Positions 22,297 through 30,645 of a stretch of DNA of 35,447 nt are shown here, in pieces (the stretch's first letter is position 1; every line of letters starts with the position of its first letter). The position numbers and the translations under genes are program-made. Source of the DNA: an uncultured Alphaproteobacteria bacterium (GTDB taxonomy: Bacteria; Pseudomonadota; Alphaproteobacteria; UBA9655). The notes under the pieces were generated by a model, which saw only the letters and a list, made by a program, of their open reading frames with translations, was not told the DNA's origin and did no database searches. The stretch lies in assembly GCA_937967795.1 (NCBI GenBank), contig CALBSK010000034.1:1-35447 (forward strand), read 5' to 3'.

Positions 22297-23922
22297 TTAA
22301 AAGTACAAGGGGCGAGGATCTTCGATGTAAGTATTGTAAATTCGCTCATCCGCTTCATCAACATAAGGATTTTCAACAATATGAGCTGTAAGAAAAATAA
22401 CAAGTTCTGTTATCTGTCGATCATCATCTTTTCCTTTTGTAAGCTCGCCAAGAAGGGGAATGCTATCCGCAAGAGGAAGGGAGGCACTTACATAACTTGA
22501 GCGATCCTCCATCAATCCCCCCATTACCAAAACTTCTCCTGAGTTAATCTTTAAGACAGAATCAAGTTCGCGCACTTGCACAACAGGAATCGTGGATTTC
22601 ACCTTTTGGTGAGATTTAATAGCCACCGCTGGATCTTCTACTTCTTTTTGTACACGAGAAATCGTGGGGCGTAATGTCATCGTAATTTCTCCTGTTTGAA
22701 GATTAACTGAAGGTTGAACAATCATAACAAGACCAATAGGAACCGTCAGCGCTTCACTAGAGATATTTTCTATATCAGGCTTGCCTTCTTCTTGAAGAAA
22801 GCGTTCAAATTCAAGATGGAAAAAAACTTCATTTGTCGCAACTTTTAGCATTGCAGGTTGATTGTTCATAACTGTCAGTCGGGGATTTGAAAGAGTCCGA
22901 ACGGTTCCAAATTTTTTAACCAAGTTTAAGACCATCGAAAATTTTTCTTCTTCAACAGAAAAGGTAAAGGTGTTATGACCCGAAAATTGAGAACCAGGAG
23001 AAGAAAGTGCAGATGTTAAGGATCCTAAGGGAGCAGCAACTTTCATATGCTCACCTAATTGACCCCAATGAATGCCACTCCTATATTCATTGTTGAGGGT
23101 TACCTCAATAATTTTGGCTTCAATAATGACTTGCGTTGAAGTTGCTTCCTTTAATTTTCTAAGATACTCACTAATTTGTTGATGCTGTTGGGCCGTGCCC
23201 CGCGCGAGAACAAGGCCTCCTTGCTTATGCAAAGTATATGGCGAAGGGCTTGTTGTGGAAACACCTTTTTCTGACATTAAAATTATTTTAAGGTTTTGTT
23301 CAAGTTCAGCCCAGAAATCCATGACCGTGCTCCCCCAGAGAACGCTCTCTGACCCATTGTCTGCCCGCTTTTGATTTTCCAAAGGGGAAAATACATCGGT
23401 TGAGACTGAAATCCGGTTCTCATTTTTACGGATGTGATTTAAAAACTGAATGCTATAAGTTAAAAGATAAGGAAGATCTGGCTCAATAAGAATGCGATTC
23501 CCTTGAATTTGAAATCTATGGTTTGTAAGGAAGCAAACATCCTTAATGACCTCAATAAAAGGGATCTGATAAACACTATAAAAAAGCTTCATTTTTTCAG
23601 AAATTATTTGCGGGCTTATCGCTATGCCGACACCTGCTTGACGTCCAAGTTCCATAAGAACATCCTTAAGGGAGACTTGCTCATGAATGGTGAGAGAGAC
23701 TTTCTTTTTCATAGAGGGTGTTAAAATAGGGGTCTTGATGAAGGACGGAGCCTTTGGGCGAAAGGGAGGAATGATCGTTTTAACTAAAGGAGGTTTAGTT
23801 ATTTTTTCATAATCTTCCTGCTGAAGTTTAAGTATAGGGTCATGATAATAGCGATGATCAATGAGGTCACAAGCACTCACAAGGCTTGAAAGACACAAAA
23901 CCAAAAGCCAGTGTTTTACCAA
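22297..23922 (-). CDS. MshL-like secretin, outer-membrane lipoprotein
   Basis: A 541-residue secretin with a lipoprotein signal (lipobox LVSAC at about residues 14-18), a basic-proline linker, an STN-type domain (VSLTIHEQVSLKDVLMELGR), N1-like region (STQVIIEAKIIEVTLNNEYR) and a C-terminal secretin core: TVRTLSNPRLTVMNNQPA, VPIGLVMIVQPSV, ITMTLRPTISR, and the SGEVLVMGGLMEDR end, closing TELVIFLTAHIVENP. This is the pattern of the MSHA-type pilus secretin MshL. No other pilus gene is in the window. The start is TTG 23922 with AGGGAG seven bases upstream. Confidence 0.85.
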   Translation of the reverse strand: MVKHWLLVLCLSSLVSACDLIDHRYYHDPILKLQQEDYEKITKPPLVKTIIPPFRPKAPSFIKTPILTPSMKKKVSLTIHEQVSLKDVLMELGRQAGVGIAISPQIISEKMKLFYSVYQIPFIEVIKDVCFLTNHRFQIQGNRILIEPDLPYLLTYSIQFLNHIRKNENRISVSTDVFSPLENQKRADNGSESVLWGSTVMDFWAELEQNLKIILMSEKGVSTTSPSPYTLHKQGGLVLARGTAQQHQQISEYLRKLKEATSTQVIIEAKIIEVTLNNEYRSGIHWGQLGEHMKVAAPLGSLTSALSSPGSQFSGHNTFTFSVEEEKFSMVLNLVKKFGTVRTLSNPRLTVMNNQPAMLKVATNEVFFHLEFERFLQEEGKPDIENISSEALTVPIGLVMIVQPSVNLQTGEITMTLRPTISRVQKEVEDPAVAIKSHQKVKSTIPVVQVRELDSVLKINSGEVLVMGGLMEDRSSYVSASLPLADSIPLLGELTKGKDDDRQITELVIFLTAHIVENPYVDEADERIYNTYIEDPRPLYF

Positions 23923-24021
23923 CTTAATCTCCCTTTTGTTTCTTAGGGAATGTAAAAAGAATTAATTAAATTTTTCAAGAAGGAAAAACGCTGGAGCGAT
24001 ATTTTGTGTATTTATATATTT

Positions 24022-25368
24022 TTATATAGGCTTAATGGTGCCTAAAAGACTATTAGAGAAGGCTTTTTCAATTTTTACGTCGACACATTGCCCAAAAAAT
24101 TCCGGAGCGACTTCCATGTACACAGATTGAAAGTAAGGTGTTTTTCCTAAAAGTTGGCCCGTCTGCTTTCCTTTGCGATCCAATAATACAGATAGGGTTT
24201 TACCAACAAAAGCCTGGTTAAAAGCTTGTTGTTGAGTATTGAGAAGGTCTTGGAGTCGTCCGAGGCGTGCCGCTTTAATTTCCTCGGAAACTTGATTTTC
24301 CATAAGCGCTCCCGGAGTGCCAATGCGAGGGCTATACTTAAAAGAATAAGCTTGCGCATATCCAACTTCTTGAACAAGTTTCAGAGTTTCAGTAAAATCT
24401 TCTTCTGTTTCTCCAGGAAACCCCACAATAAAGTCAGAAGAAAGGGCTATATCTGGACGATAGGAACGGAGTTTTTCAATGATACTTAAATAGTGTTTGC
24501 GTGTATGTTTACGGTTCATCGCTTCCAAAATTCGATCCGAGCCAGATTGAATGGGGAGATGAAGAAAGGGCATAACTTGAGGAATATCTCGATGAGCAAC
24601 CATGAGTTCTTCATCCATATCTCGAGGATGGGAGGTCATATATCGAAGTCGTTCAAGCCCCTTGATAGAAGCTAACGTCTCCATAAGTCGGCCAAGCCCC
24701 CATTCCTTACCCTTTTGAGGAGATGCCCCATGATAAGCATTCACATTTTGCCCTAAAAGACAAATCTCTTTCACGCCTAATTCAACAAGATGGGCTACTT
24801 CCTCATGAATAGCATGGACGGGTCTCGAATATTCCGCACCACGTGTATAAGGAACAATACAAAAAGTACAAAATTTATCACATCCTTCTTGAATAGCGAC
24901 ATAGGCAGATGTCCCGATCTCTGTATGATTCTGAGGAAGATAATCAAATTTGGATTCAACAGGAAATTCAACATCCAAGATTCCTCGCCCTGCGCCATGT
25001 TTTTTATCTTGAGAGCGTTGAGCACGGGCAATCATTTCTGGGAGTCGATGATAGGTTTGGGGACCTAAAACAATATCAACGTAAGGGGCACGACGCATAA
25101 TCTCAGCGCCTTCTGCCTGTCCTACACATCCGGCCACAGCAAGAATCATTTGATCCTTTTTATGAGGTCGAATGCGCCCCAGATCGGAATATACTTTTTC
25201 TTCTGCTTTTTCTCGAACGTGACATGTATTTAAAATTACCATATCGGCCCCTTCGGGACCATCGACAAGAGAGTATCCCAATGGCTTTAAAATATCTGCC
25301 ATACGGCCAGAATCATAAACATTCATTTGGCAGCCATAGGTTTTAATATAGAGTCTTTTTGGGATCAT
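24022..25368 (-). CDS. miaB: tRNA-2-methylthio-N6-dimethylallyladenosine synthase
   Basis: Radical SAM methylthiotransferase acting on A37 of tRNAs. The 448-residue protein carries the N-terminal cluster ligands Cys13, Cys49 and Cys81 (YGCQMNVYDS, LNTCHVREKA, AGCVGQAEG), the radical SAM CxxxCxxC at 163-170 (CDKFCTFC), SSDFIVGFPGETEEDF and a C-terminal TRAM domain (about 380-445). It overlaps the upstream acyltransferase by four bases. A fur/mucR-miaB neighbourhood is common in alphaproteobacteria. Confidence 0.97.
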   Translation of the reverse strand: MIPKRLYIKTYGCQMNVYDSGRMADILKPLGYSLVDGPEGADMVILNTCHVREKAEEKVYSDLGRIRPHKKDQMILAVAGCVGQAEGAEIMRRAPYVDIVLGPQTYHRLPEMIARAQRSQDKKHGAGRGILDVEFPVESKFDYLPQNHTEIGTSAYVAIQEGCDKFCTFCIVPYTRGAEYSRPVHAIHEEVAHLVELGVKEICLLGQNVNAYHGASPQKGKEWGLGRLMETLASIKGLERLRYMTSHPRDMDEELMVAHRDIPQVMPFLHLPIQSGSDRILEAMNRKHTRKHYLSIIEKLRSYRPDIALSSDFIVGFPGETEEDFTETLKLVQEVGYAQAYSFKYSPRIGTPGALMENQVSEEIKAARLGRLQDLLNTQQQAFNQAFVGKTLSVLLDRKGKQTGQLLGKTPYFQSVYMEVAPEFFGQCVDVKIEKAFSNSLLGTIKPI

Positions 25369-26162
25369 TCCTTAACCATTTGTTCCGAAATCAGACTTTG
25401 AAAAGCTTTTATAAGCCCCTCCTGAACCGCATGAAAACAAGCTTGAGCCAGTTCCTTACGAGAAGAAAAATCTTGGGCCTTTAGAAGCGGATGAAGTTCA
25501 ACAATGACTTGGACACTTCCCCATTGCGCGATAGACCAAAGGTGAGTCAATAAATCGACGTCGGGGCTAAACCACCCGCAAATTTTGCGCATAAAGCGGG
25601 GCATAGGAAGACGGTCCCATCCGGCATAAGTGACAGTGATAGGTTGGACCACTGCATTTTTTTTGATGGCCACATCAAAAAAAGAGCTCCCAAAAGGAAG
25701 GATACGGCATCCATCAGAAGTTGTCCCTTCTGGAAAGAGAATAAGACTTTCACCCTTATCAATATATTCGATAAGTTTATGTGTTCCTTCTGCAATAGCA
25801 TTACGGCTTCTATCAATATAGATGGTTCCTTGACGAGTTGCGAGCCAGCCCATAACAGGCCATTTTGCTACTTCTTCTTTAGCAACAAACCTTGCTGGTA
25901 TAAAGGTTCCTAAGACAAGGATATCGACATAAGATGAATGATTGGAGACAAAAAGAGTAGGTTTTGCGGTTGAGAGCTCACCCTTGATAATAAGGTGGTG
26001 ACCAATGCATTTACGCCAGGTGGAAAGATAAAATCGTCCAAAACGAAATCCTAAAGGCTGATTTACTTTGAGTAAGATCCAATAGAGAGGCGTGAACGTT
26101 ATAAAAACCACCACGACCAAAAAAAAGCGCCATAGAGCTAATCCATATGCGTAAGGCATCAT
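25365..26162 (-). CDS. olsA: 1-acyl-glycerol-3-phosphate / lyso-ornithine-lipid O-acyltransferase (PlsC family)
   Basis: A 265-residue membrane-associated acyltransferase with the HX4D motif at His75-Asp80 (SNHSSYVDI), the FPEGTTSDG block (143-151) and an N-terminal membrane anchor. Because it directly follows an OlsB-type gene, with its ATG overlapping that gene's TGA (ATGA at 26159-26162), the likely job is the second acylation in ornithine lipid synthesis; a general phosphatidic-acid-forming PlsC role is the alternative. A start at 26240 would lie inside the upstream gene and is rejected. Confidence 0.85.
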   Translation of the reverse strand: MMPYAYGLALWRFFLVVVVFITFTPLYWILLKVNQPLGFRFGRFYLSTWRKCIGHHLIIKGELSTAKPTLFVSNHSSYVDILVLGTFIPARFVAKEEVAKWPVMGWLATRQGTIYIDRSRNAIAEGTHKLIEYIDKGESLILFPEGTTSDGCRILPFGSSFFDVAIKKNAVVQPITVTYAGWDRLPMPRFMRKICGWFSPDVDLLTHLWSIAQWGSVQVIVELHPLLKAQDFSSRKELAQACFHAVQEGLIKAFQSLISEQMVKE

Positions 26163-26983
26163 ACCCTCACATCCATTTGAGAGTGAGCATATCTCTGAGA
26201 ATACCGATCCGTCATCGTTTCTTTTTTTACAATGATACAAACGTCGATTGAGTTAAAGCTTAGATCAATATAAGCGCCCTCACCTACAAATCCTCCAAGA
26301 CGTAAATATCCTTTAATCAGGGGGGGTAACTGACGCATGGCTTCTTTTTGATCAATCTCTTTTTTGGAGATAAGATTCATTTCTTGACAGTGACTCGGAA
26401 GCGCTTGTGCTCTGAGTTCAGGGGGAGCTAAATGATGATGATAAAGGTAGGCTAAAGCTTGATGATACTTTGATACATCTGTGCCAATAAAACTTGCACA
26501 GCCAAAACATATGGCAACATTATTCATCTGAATATAAGCCCCAATTCCTCGCCATAAGAGCTGCATGGTAGGCTTTGTTCGATAATTTTTGTGTACACAA
26601 GACCGACCCAATTCCATAATTTGCCCTGGGTATGCTGTTAACTTACTGATCTCAAATTCAGTAGCTGTATAATAGCTGCCATAATGCTGGGCAGCTTCTC
26701 GAAGCATAAAGCGGTAGGTTCCAACGATTTTATTATGGGTGTGGTCGATTACCAGAAGAACATCACAAAAGTCATCAATGCGTGCAATGTCACGCTTTAA
26801 AAGGGCCATCGTTTCATCAGGCTGAGCCCCGCATTCTTCGTAAAAAACTTGGTATCGCAATCCTTGCGCTGCTTCAATATCCTCTTCCGATTGGGCAAGA
26901 CGCACTTCCAACGCGCCCGACTTCAATAAAGGAAGCGTCTTTGAAAAACGATCAAACGATACAGGAGCGATACTAGACATCAT
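26159..26983 (-). CDS. olsB: L-ornithine N-alpha-acyltransferase (OlsB-type, GNAT-like)
   Basis: A 274-residue soluble or peripheral protein of the acyl-ACP-dependent N-acyltransferase family (hemolysin-like GNAT): LRYQVFYEECGAQPDE, IVGTYRFMLREAA, FEISKLTAYPGQIMELGRSC and YLRLGGFVGEGAYIDLSFNS, with the Asp-Val-Cys segment after it. OlsB joins a 3-hydroxyacyl group from acyl-carrier protein to ornithine. The overlap with the olsA-like gene gives the classic pair for making ornithine lipids, phosphate-free membrane lipids. The exact acyl acceptor is inferred from the pair. Confidence 0.85.
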   Translation of the reverse strand: MMSSIAPVSFDRFSKTLPLLKSGALEVRLAQSEEDIEAAQGLRYQVFYEECGAQPDETMALLKRDIARIDDFCDVLLVIDHTHNKIVGTYRFMLREAAQHYGSYYTATEFEISKLTAYPGQIMELGRSCVHKNYRTKPTMQLLWRGIGAYIQMNNVAICFGCASFIGTDVSKYHQALAYLYHHHLAPPELRAQALPSHCQEMNLISKKEIDQKEAMRQLPPLIKGYLRLGGFVGEGAYIDLSFNSIDVCIIVKKETMTDRYSQRYAHSQMDVRV

Positions 26984-27020
26984 GATATTCTGATTTTCTT
27001 TTCATTCCGTTTAAGGAACT

Positions 27021-27055
27021 CCATATAATTCTAAACGACGGAGCTTAGAATATGG
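27021..27055. promoter_or_regulatory. Imperfect dyad in the olsB upstream region
   Basis: CCATATAATTCTAA (27021-27034) and TTAGAATATGG (27045-27055) form an inverted repeat with a 3-base insertion in one arm, 40-70 bases upstream of the olsB start on the minus strand. It may be an operator covering the promoter of the olsB-olsA-miaB unit. Confidence 0.3.
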
Positions 27056-27152
27056 TTTTCTTCAAATATGCGCAAGGTCCGATAAATGGCTAAAAGACAC
27101 ATTTCAGAATTTCTTAATTGGGTGTGCCCAAAACAATTCTCGTATGAGGGAA

Positions 27153-27189
27153 TAAAAAGCACCAATGCTACAATATTAGCACCGGTGCT
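27153..27189 (-). terminator. Rho-independent terminator of mucR
   Basis: On the minus strand AGCACCGGTGCT (27189-27178) pairs along its whole length with AGCATTGGTGCT (27169-27158), ten Watson-Crick and two G.U pairs, loop of 8, then TTTTTATT. It starts 15 bases after the mucR stop codon. Confidence 0.88.
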
Positions 27190-27203
27190 TACATGGAAAT
27201 GAC

Positions 27204-27629
27204 TTAAGCTGCAATATCGCGACGCTCACGACGAGTGCCAAGTCCAATATTTTTAGCCAGATGACTACGACGTTTGGCATAGTTTGGGGCCACCATAGGA
27301 TAGTCAGGAGCTAACCCCCATCTTTCACGATATTGATCAGGCGTCATATTATATGCTGTTTTCAGATGACGCTTAAGCATCTTTAACCGACGCCCATCTT
27401 CTAGGCAAACGATGTAATCGGGTTGCACTGATTCTTCAATAGAAACCGCTGGTGCTTGCCGATCATGCAGTAATTGTGCGCGTCTCGACCCCACATTGCA
27501 AAAGCTCCGATGAACTTGTTGAATAAACCCAGGAAGTTCAGAAGCTTCTATTTCATTATTTGAAACGTAAGAAGCTACAACTTCCGCTACTAGTTCTATA
27601 ATATCTAAAGATTCATTTCTTTCGGCCAT
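27204..27629 (-). CDS. mucR: MucR/Ros-family transcriptional regulator
   Basis: A 141-residue DNA-binding protein. The N-terminal helical part (SLDIIELVAEVVASYVSNNE) is typical of MucR oligomerisation; the zinc-finger region is about 77-105, with the motif DYIVCLEDGRRLKMLKRHLK then MTPDQYRERWGL, and a basic tail (YAKRRSHLAKNIGLGTRRER) follows. MucR proteins in alphaproteobacteria bind A+T-rich DNA, often repress many envelope and virulence genes and usually their own promoter. Here it has its own promoter and terminator and sits between rimI and olsB, a place usually near fur/miaB in related genomes. Confidence 0.92.
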   Translation of the reverse strand: MAERNESLDIIELVAEVVASYVSNNEIEASELPGFIQQVHRSFCNVGSRRAQLLHDRQAPAVSIEESVQPDYIVCLEDGRRLKMLKRHLKTAYNMTPDQYRERWGLAPDYPMVAPNYAKRRSHLAKNIGLGTRRERRDIAA

Positions 27630-27662
27630 TTTTTACCTTTCCATTAAATGGACTATCGCTTT

Positions 27663-27691
27663 TCTATATTACACTCAAAAAAAGTAATCAA
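27663..27691 (-). promoter_or_regulatory. Promoter of mucR
   Basis: On the minus strand TTGATT (27691-27686) and TATAGA (27668-27663) are 17 bases apart, about 34 bases before the ATG at 27629. The surrounding A/T tracts (27680-27730) are suitable targets for MucR autoregulation. Confidence 0.5.
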
Positions 27692-27732
27692 CAATTTTTT
27701 TATTTTTTTAAAAAATGGTATTCAGGAAAATC

Positions 27733-28179
27733 TTATATAAGTTTTTTAAAAAAATTTAAAGCAGCAATAAACTTTCCTCCTTCTCTTGGATAATAATGGG
27801 GGCGTATGCTTAACAAAGAAAATCCGTTTTTGAGGTAAAAAGATTGGGCATTGATGTTATCTTCGGCTACTTCAAGAAATAGGTTTGTAATGTTTTTTAT
27901 TCTTAATGCTTTAATAAGAGTTATTAAAAGGAAGGTTCCTTTCCCCATTCTTTGGTAAGAAGAAGCGACAACAAAAGTCAAAATTTCAGCTTCATCTCCC
28001 ATTTCGCGCCATAAAATATATCCGTAGAGTTCATGATTTTCTCCTATTTTTAAGCCGTGTACTAATGGATTGCGGAGAAATTCACGAAACGTTTTTGCGT
28101 CCCACCCTTTTAAAAAGGCGCCTTGATGAAGAAGAGCTGCTTTTTGACAATCCTTAAGAGTTAGAGGGGAGATAGGCAT
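27733..28179 (-). CDS. rimI: Ribosomal-protein-alanine N-acetyltransferase RimI
   Basis: GNAT acetyltransferase expected to modify the N-terminal alanine of ribosomal protein S18. The 148-residue protein has the acetyl-CoA loop VVASSYQRMGKGTFLLITLI (about 76-95) and the C-terminal LFLEVAEDNINAQSFYLKNG motif. It overlaps the tsaB end by 19 bases, the common tsaB-rimI arrangement. Start MPISPLTLKD at 28179 fits the family N-terminus. Confidence 0.9.
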   Translation of the reverse strand: MPISPLTLKDCQKAALLHQGAFLKGWDAKTFREFLRNPLVHGLKIGENHELYGYILWREMGDEAEILTFVVASSYQRMGKGTFLLITLIKALRIKNITNLFLEVAEDNINAQSFYLKNGFSLLSIRPHYYPREGGKFIAALNFFKKLI

Positions 28180-28793
28180 GAATGTGATGAGAAAGTAACG
28201 TTAGCTTCCCTTGCATAAAAAGGAAAGGGTTCTGTGGCAAGAGCTGGATTTTGAAAGAAGGCATGCGCCAAATTTTGAGCTCCTCTCCAAGGAGAAAAAA
28301 TTTCATGAGGATGACTACTCTTAAATAACGCATGAACCCCACTTCCAGCAAGAAGAGGCGGAGAGGAAGACAAAAGAATTTTTTCAACATTTCCACGTCC
28401 GTAACTTTGGAGGAGTTGAGGGATTCCCTCGAGAAACCGTCTTCCAAAAACATCCGGGCGTCGGGCATCAATCAAAATGAGGACATCTTTTGGTGAAGAA
28501 AGCCCCGAATAGATTGCCGTAAAACTATCAATTCCCTTTAAAGGAAGACCTAAACCCAAGGTAAGTCCCTTAGCAAAGGCAAGCCCTACGCGAATGCCTG
28601 TAAAAGAGCCAGGGCCTACATTTACGATGACCTGATCAACCTTATGTTGCCCCATAATTTTTCTAACGAGCTCTGGCAAAAAGGAAGCTTGATCCCGTTC
28701 AGAAGTTTTTTCGTGAAAGGCGAGCTCTCGCCCTTCTTCCCAAAGAGCCACCGAACAACTCCCCCCACCGGTATCAATGGCCAGAATTTTCAT
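28161..28793 (-). CDS. tsaB: tRNA threonylcarbamoyladenosine biosynthesis protein TsaB
   Basis: Partner of TsaD in making t6A37 of tRNA. The 210-residue protein starts MKILAIDTGGGSCSVALWEE and holds VNVGPGSFTGIRVGLAFAKG, the family signature. The ATG at 28793 overlaps the lpxL stop (ATGA); an earlier in-frame ATG at 28850 would lie inside lpxL. A 19-base overlap with rimI follows. The C-terminal half is less conserved, as usual for TsaB. Confidence 0.93.
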   Translation of the reverse strand: MKILAIDTGGGSCSVALWEEGRELAFHEKTSERDQASFLPELVRKIMGQHKVDQVIVNVGPGSFTGIRVGLAFAKGLTLGLGLPLKGIDSFTAIYSGLSSPKDVLILIDARRPDVFGRRFLEGIPQLLQSYGRGNVEKILLSSSPPLLAGSGVHALFKSSHPHEIFSPWRGAQNLAHAFFQNPALATEPFPFYAREANVTFSSHSCLSPL

Positions 28794-29683
28794 GAATCCT
28801 TCCATCTGCGATGAATCCACAGCCATTGCCCGGGCCGTTCCTTTACCCATTCACCAAGCATAGTGTTGATGTGAAGAAGCAAATCGTACATATTTTGCTG
28901 ATGATTTCCTCGAGGTATAAAGTCTATGGGAGGGTAAAAAGTCACACGAAAGTGAGAATCACAAAGGCGTTCAGAACGTGCGGGTAATAATGGACAATTT
29001 TGATTGAGATACATGCGCGCAGCGCCAGTTGCTGTCATAGCCTCTCGCCCTAAAAATGGAACAGACATTCCCTCTCCCATCTTTTGATCAACCAAGAGGA
29101 GAACATGGTCCCCCCGCCTGAGAAGGGAAAGAAAGTCTTTAGGTCCACTTTTACGTTTCGTAATCACATTTTTAACAGCAAGTTTTTGACATTTTAACAT
29201 CAGCGCATCCACCCATGGATTATTAGCAGGTCTATACATTTGGGTAAGATCAAAACCAATAGACTGGGCCGCTAACGTAATCATTTGCCAATTTCCTGTA
29301 TGCCCTGTAATAATAATTCCTGGCTTCCCATCTTCCTGAAAATTCTTCAGATTTTCTATGCCTTTTATTTCGATATTCCGTAAAGTCTTTCCATCCCAGA
29401 AGGCATCGGGATTGGCATATTCAGCGGCGAGTCGCCCATAATTATCCCACATTTCAACAATAATTTTCTGAATATCAGAAGCTGTGAGCTCAGGAAAACA
29501 TTTTTTTAGGTTTGTTCGGGCTCTTTTGCTCAAATGATAACGGGGCCCCACAGTGCGAGCGAGCCATCCTCCAAAAGCGACAGAAACTTTAAAAGGTAAA
29601 ATATAATGAAAAAAAACAAATGCCATTCCAACGAAAATACCTTCCAATATATGGCGTATTTTTTTAAAAAAACTAAATCTCAA
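28790..29683 (-). CDS. lpxL: LpxL/HtrB-family lipid A acyltransferase with HX4Q active site
   Basis: Adds a secondary acyl chain to lipid A at the inner membrane. The 297-residue protein has an N-terminal membrane anchor (about 12-40), MWDNYGRLAAEY, GIIITGHTGNWQMI, YRPANNPWVDALM and VLLLVDQKMGEGMSVPFLG plus the ending WLWIHRRWK, all typical. The usual catalytic HX4(D/E) is His128-X4-Gln133 here, a change of the acid to glutamine. The gene overlaps lpxK by four bases upstream and tsaB by four bases downstream. Confidence 0.88.
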   Translation of the reverse strand: MRFSFFKKIRHILEGIFVGMAFVFFHYILPFKVSVAFGGWLARTVGPRYHLSKRARTNLKKCFPELTASDIQKIIVEMWDNYGRLAAEYANPDAFWDGKTLRNIEIKGIENLKNFQEDGKPGIIITGHTGNWQMITLAAQSIGFDLTQMYRPANNPWVDALMLKCQKLAVKNVITKRKSGPKDFLSLLRRGDHVLLLVDQKMGEGMSVPFLGREAMTATGAARMYLNQNCPLLPARSERLCDSHFRVTFYPPIDFIPRGNHQQNMYDLLLHINTMLGEWVKERPGQWLWIHRRWKDS

Positions 29684-30645
29684 GCTGCCTCCTTTAAAAA
29701 AGGAATTTTCTGAAGAATAAACTCATAAATTCCCTCAGAATCTTCAAATTGAATGCTTATGTCTAAAACATGAAGCTGTATGTGCCAAGAAGAGGGAATT
29801 TTTACCTTATCTTTTTGAGTGGTAACTAAAACAGCATGATTCTCATTGGCCATTTTCTGAAGTCGTACAAGATCTTCTTTTTGATATCTATAATGATCGG
29901 GAAAACTTTTTATAGCAATAAGATCAACTTCTAGATCCTGCAAAGTCTTATAAAATTTTTGCGGAAACCCAAGCCCACAAAAAGCAATAACTCGATTTGA
30001 AGGAATGATTAGGGGATGAGGAACGCTTCGTGCTCTAAAGAAAGGTTGATCGGTGACGATCTCCCCTTCTCCAATTCCTATAAGGGCATCCGATCGTTTG
30101 AGCCCTTCAGCAAGATCTTCTCGCAAAGGCCCTGCCGGTATCACATATCCATTCCCAAATCTTTGCAAAAGATCTACTACCACAAAAGAAAGATCTTTAT
30201 AAAGACCTGATGTCTGATGACCATCATCTAGAATAATAAGGTGGGCACCTTCTTCCATCGCCTTTTGAACCCCGAGAGGCCTCTCTTTCGCGATCCATGT
30301 AGGTGCCTGTTGGGCGAGAAGAAGAGGCTCATCTCCTACCTCTACGGATGTATGATAAGACGGATTTATCTTTAAGGGCCCTTTTTGTGTTCCACCATAG
30401 CCGCGGGTAACAAAATGAACATTGATTCCTCGCGTTTGCAAGAGACGAGCAAGAGCAATAGCGAGGGGTGTTTTACCTGCTCCTCCGCACACAATGTTTC
30501 CTACACTTAAGATAGGAACGGGAAAACGATGGGATTTTTTTAACAGAGATAAAGTTTTTCCTCCTTTCCCATAAATCCAACTCAAAGGCCAAAGAAAAGT
30601 TGAAAGAAATCGAGGAGGTTGATACCAAAAAGAAGGTGTTTTCAT
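29680..30645 (-). CDS. lpxK: Tetraacyldisaccharide 4'-kinase
   Basis: Phosphorylates the 4' position of the lipid A disaccharide. The 321-residue protein has the Walker A variant VGNIVCGGAGKTPLAIALA (about 48-66), FVTRGYGG, EVGDEPLLLA, LIILDDGHQT and VIPAGPLRE motifs, all LpxK hallmarks, and an N-terminal membrane-associated helix. Four-base overlaps with waaA upstream and lpxL downstream show tight coupling in the lipid A operon. Confidence 0.96.
   Translation of the reverse strand: MKTPSFWYQPPRFLSTFLWPLSWIYGKGGKTLSLLKKSHRFPVPILSVGNIVCGGAGKTPLAIALARLLQTRGINVHFVTRGYGGTQKGPLKINPSYHTSVEVGDEPLLLAQQAPTWIAKERPLGVQKAMEEGAHLIILDDGHQTSGLYKDLSFVVVDLLQRFGNGYVIPAGPLREDLAEGLKRSDALIGIGEGEIVTDQPFFRARSVPHPLIIPSNRVIAFCGLGFPQKFYKTLQDLEVDLIAIKSFPDHYRYQKEDLVRLQKMANENHAVLVTTQKDKVKIPSSWHIQLHVLDISIQFEDSEGIYEFILQKIPFLKEAA

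Noticed and set aside
26159..26240. Longer start for the OlsA-like gene at 26240
   Set aside because: Would place 26 codons inside olsB; the ATG at 26162 overlaps the olsB stop in the usual way.
27158..27189. Two AGCACC..TGCT dyads spaced 20 bases, as a tandem operator
   Set aside because: The two halves pair with each other over 12 positions and are followed by a T run just after the mucR stop, so a terminator explains them better.
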